Part shown: one piece after another, positions 6,067 to 6,695 of the stretch
How positions within the stretch are numbered: the first letter of the stretch is position 1
How the letters are laid out: the number at the start of each line of letters is the position of its first letter
Assembly: GCA_016793525.1 (NCBI GenBank)
Contig: JAEUJT010000150.1
Location: 1-6,695, forward strand
DNA from: Archangium sp.
GTDB lineage: Bacteria > Myxococcota > Myxococcia > Myxococcales > Myxococcaceae
Direction: 5' to 3'
Length of the DNA: 6,695 nucleotides
Program-made: the position numbers and the translations under genes
Notes under the pieces: model-generated
What the model was told of the DNA's origin: nothing
Seen by the model: the letters and a program-made list of their open reading frames with translations, nothing else
The model's database searches: none

Positions 6067-6666
6067 CTACTTCCGCTTCGCCGCGCGCTTCGACTTGGAC
6101 TTCGCCTTCTTGCCCGAGGGCGAGCTGGCGTCGATGAAGTCGACGATGCGGCTGTCGGCCTTGCGCAACCGGCGGCTCAGCATGCGGCAGATGTTCTGGA
6201 GAATGATGACGTACGCGTAGTTGTCGGCCTTGTAGAGGTTCCACAGGTCGAGGTTCGTCAGCGAGTAGGTCGTGCACTTCTTTCGCACCACACACGCGGC
6301 GGAGCGCGGCTGCAGCTCGACCAGCGTCATCTCACCGAAACACTCGCCGGGGCCGAGGTGCACGAAGCCGACTTCTTTGCCGCGCGCCGACTTGCGGGCC
6401 ACTTCGACCTCGCCCTCGCGAATCACGTACATCGTTCGGCCGAGATCACCCTCGTTGAAGATGCGCTCACCCACGGCCCAGGTGCGCTCCTCGAGAAAGT
6501 CGAACAGCAGCTCGAGGCTGTTGCCCTTCAGGTCGTGAAACACGGGAACACTGCGCAGGAACGTCGTTACCGCGGCGTCGCGTCGCTCGATCATGCGGCG
6601 CAAGAGACTCCACCTCGCCAGCTGGCGCAACGACTTCAACGACTTCAACGACTTCGACGCGGCCAT
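6067..6666 (-). CDS. Cyclic nucleotide-binding (CNB) domain protein with Lys/Arg-rich tail
   Basis: This 199-residue protein has one CRP/PKA-type CNB domain at about 35-135: FLRSVPVFHDL entry helix, GERIFNEGDLGRTMYVIREGEVEV beta roll (given as a continuous CNB signature), then the phosphate-binding cassette GECFGEMTLVELQPRSAA with Gly111-Glu112 and the phosphate-contacting Arg121. These suggest cAMP or cGMP binding could be retained. No helix-turn-helix follows, only a helical stretch (140-175) and a strongly basic tail (KKAKSKSKRAAKRK, 186-199). It is therefore not a classic CRP regulator. The N-terminus has a KSL tripeptide repeated three times. The ATG at 6666 has no clear Shine-Dalgarno site, and the frame remains open to the window edge, so the true start could lie further upstream. 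It may be a nucleotide-responsive adaptor; its role is unknown. Confidence 0.88.
   Translation of the reverse strand: MAASKSLKSLKSLRQLARWSLLRRMIERRDAAVTTFLRSVPVFHDLKGNSLELLFDFLEERTWAVGERIFNEGDLGRTMYVIREGEVEVARKSARGKEVGFVHLGPGECFGEMTLVELQPRSAACVVRKKCTTYSLTNLDLWNLYKADNYAYVIILQNICRMLSRRLRKADSRIVDFIDASSPSGKKAKSKSKRAAKRK
6070..6074 (-). promoter_or_regulatory. Ribosome binding site of ribE
   Basis: GGAAG on the minus strand lies 6 nt before the GTG at 6063, within the final lysine-arginine codons of the CNB gene. The upstream gene's TAG falls between this site and the start. This supports the GTG start and coupling between the two genes. Confidence 0.6.
6629..6655. repeat. 9-bp tandem repeat, three copies, inside the CNB gene
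   Basis: The plus-strand unit AACGACTTC occurs three times in perfect succession. On the coding strand it reads as codons for a repeated Lys-Ser-Leu near the CNB protein's N-terminus. In-frame repeats of this kind can gain or lose units by slippage without a frameshift. Confidence 0.9.
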
Positions 6667-6695
6667 GCCACGGCGGCGAAGAGCGCCAGCCAGAG
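6645..6695 (-). CDS. Possible C-terminal tail of an upstream membrane protein (partial)
   Basis: From the right edge, one minus-strand frame reads LWLALFAAVAWPRRSR and stops at a TGA at 6645-6647, overlapping the CNB start by 22 nt. A hydrophobic run followed by arginines resembles the end of a transmembrane helix with a cytoplasmic tail, and such overlaps fit the compact style of the window. Only 16 codons are visible, so this may be chance. Confidence 0.25.
   Translation of the reverse strand, partial: LWLALFAAVAWPRRSR

Overview
This GC-rich window is a single, densely packed minus-strand gene train. Read 5' to 3' on the minus strand (right to left in window coordinates) it encodes: a possible tail of an upstream membrane protein; a cyclic-nucleotide-binding-domain protein; riboflavin synthase (RibE); a SAM-dependent methyltransferase; a RibBA/RibBX-type protein; lumazine synthase (RibH); the antitermination factor NusB; a stand-alone protein resembling the N-terminal domain of M17 leucyl aminopeptidases; a single-domain response regulator; and a CheA-type chemosensory histidine kinase cut off by the left edge of the window. 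Gene ends and starts overlap or nearly touch throughout (TTGA, TAATG, GTGA and TGATG junctions; 3, 15, 25 and 47 nt gaps elsewhere). This is strong evidence for one transcription unit with translational coupling.

GC-rich third codon positions, frequent GTG/TTG starts, a CNB-domain protein beside riboflavin genes, and a CheA/response-regulator pair fused to a rib-nusB unit suggest a member of the Myxococcota (a myxobacterium-like deltaproteobacterium). This is inferred from gene style and content, not from a database match.

Layout: 6067-6695, CNB protein and upstream edge. 3108-6063, riboflavin block: ribE, methyltransferase, ribBA/ribBX, ribH. RibB makes 3,4-dihydroxy-2-butanone 4-phosphate, RibH condenses it with the pyrimidine intermediate to lumazine, and RibE dismutates lumazine to riboflavin. 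2683-3108, nusB, a common follower of ribH. 2210-2686, M17-N-like orphan domain. 1-2184, signalling block of response regulator and CheA.

The most notable points are these. The GTP cyclohydrolase II half of the RibBA protein lacks the zinc cysteines and the catalytic loop, so the first pathway step (GTP cyclohydrolase II) must be encoded elsewhere, as must RibD. The RibB half has Gln where E. coli RibB has the metal-ligand His153. A methyltransferase sits inside the rib block. A chemosensory kinase pair is translationally linked to a housekeeping vitamin/nusB operon. No FMN riboswitch, terminator, tRNA, rRNA, mobile element or CRISPR was recognised. No intergenic gap exceeds 50 bases.
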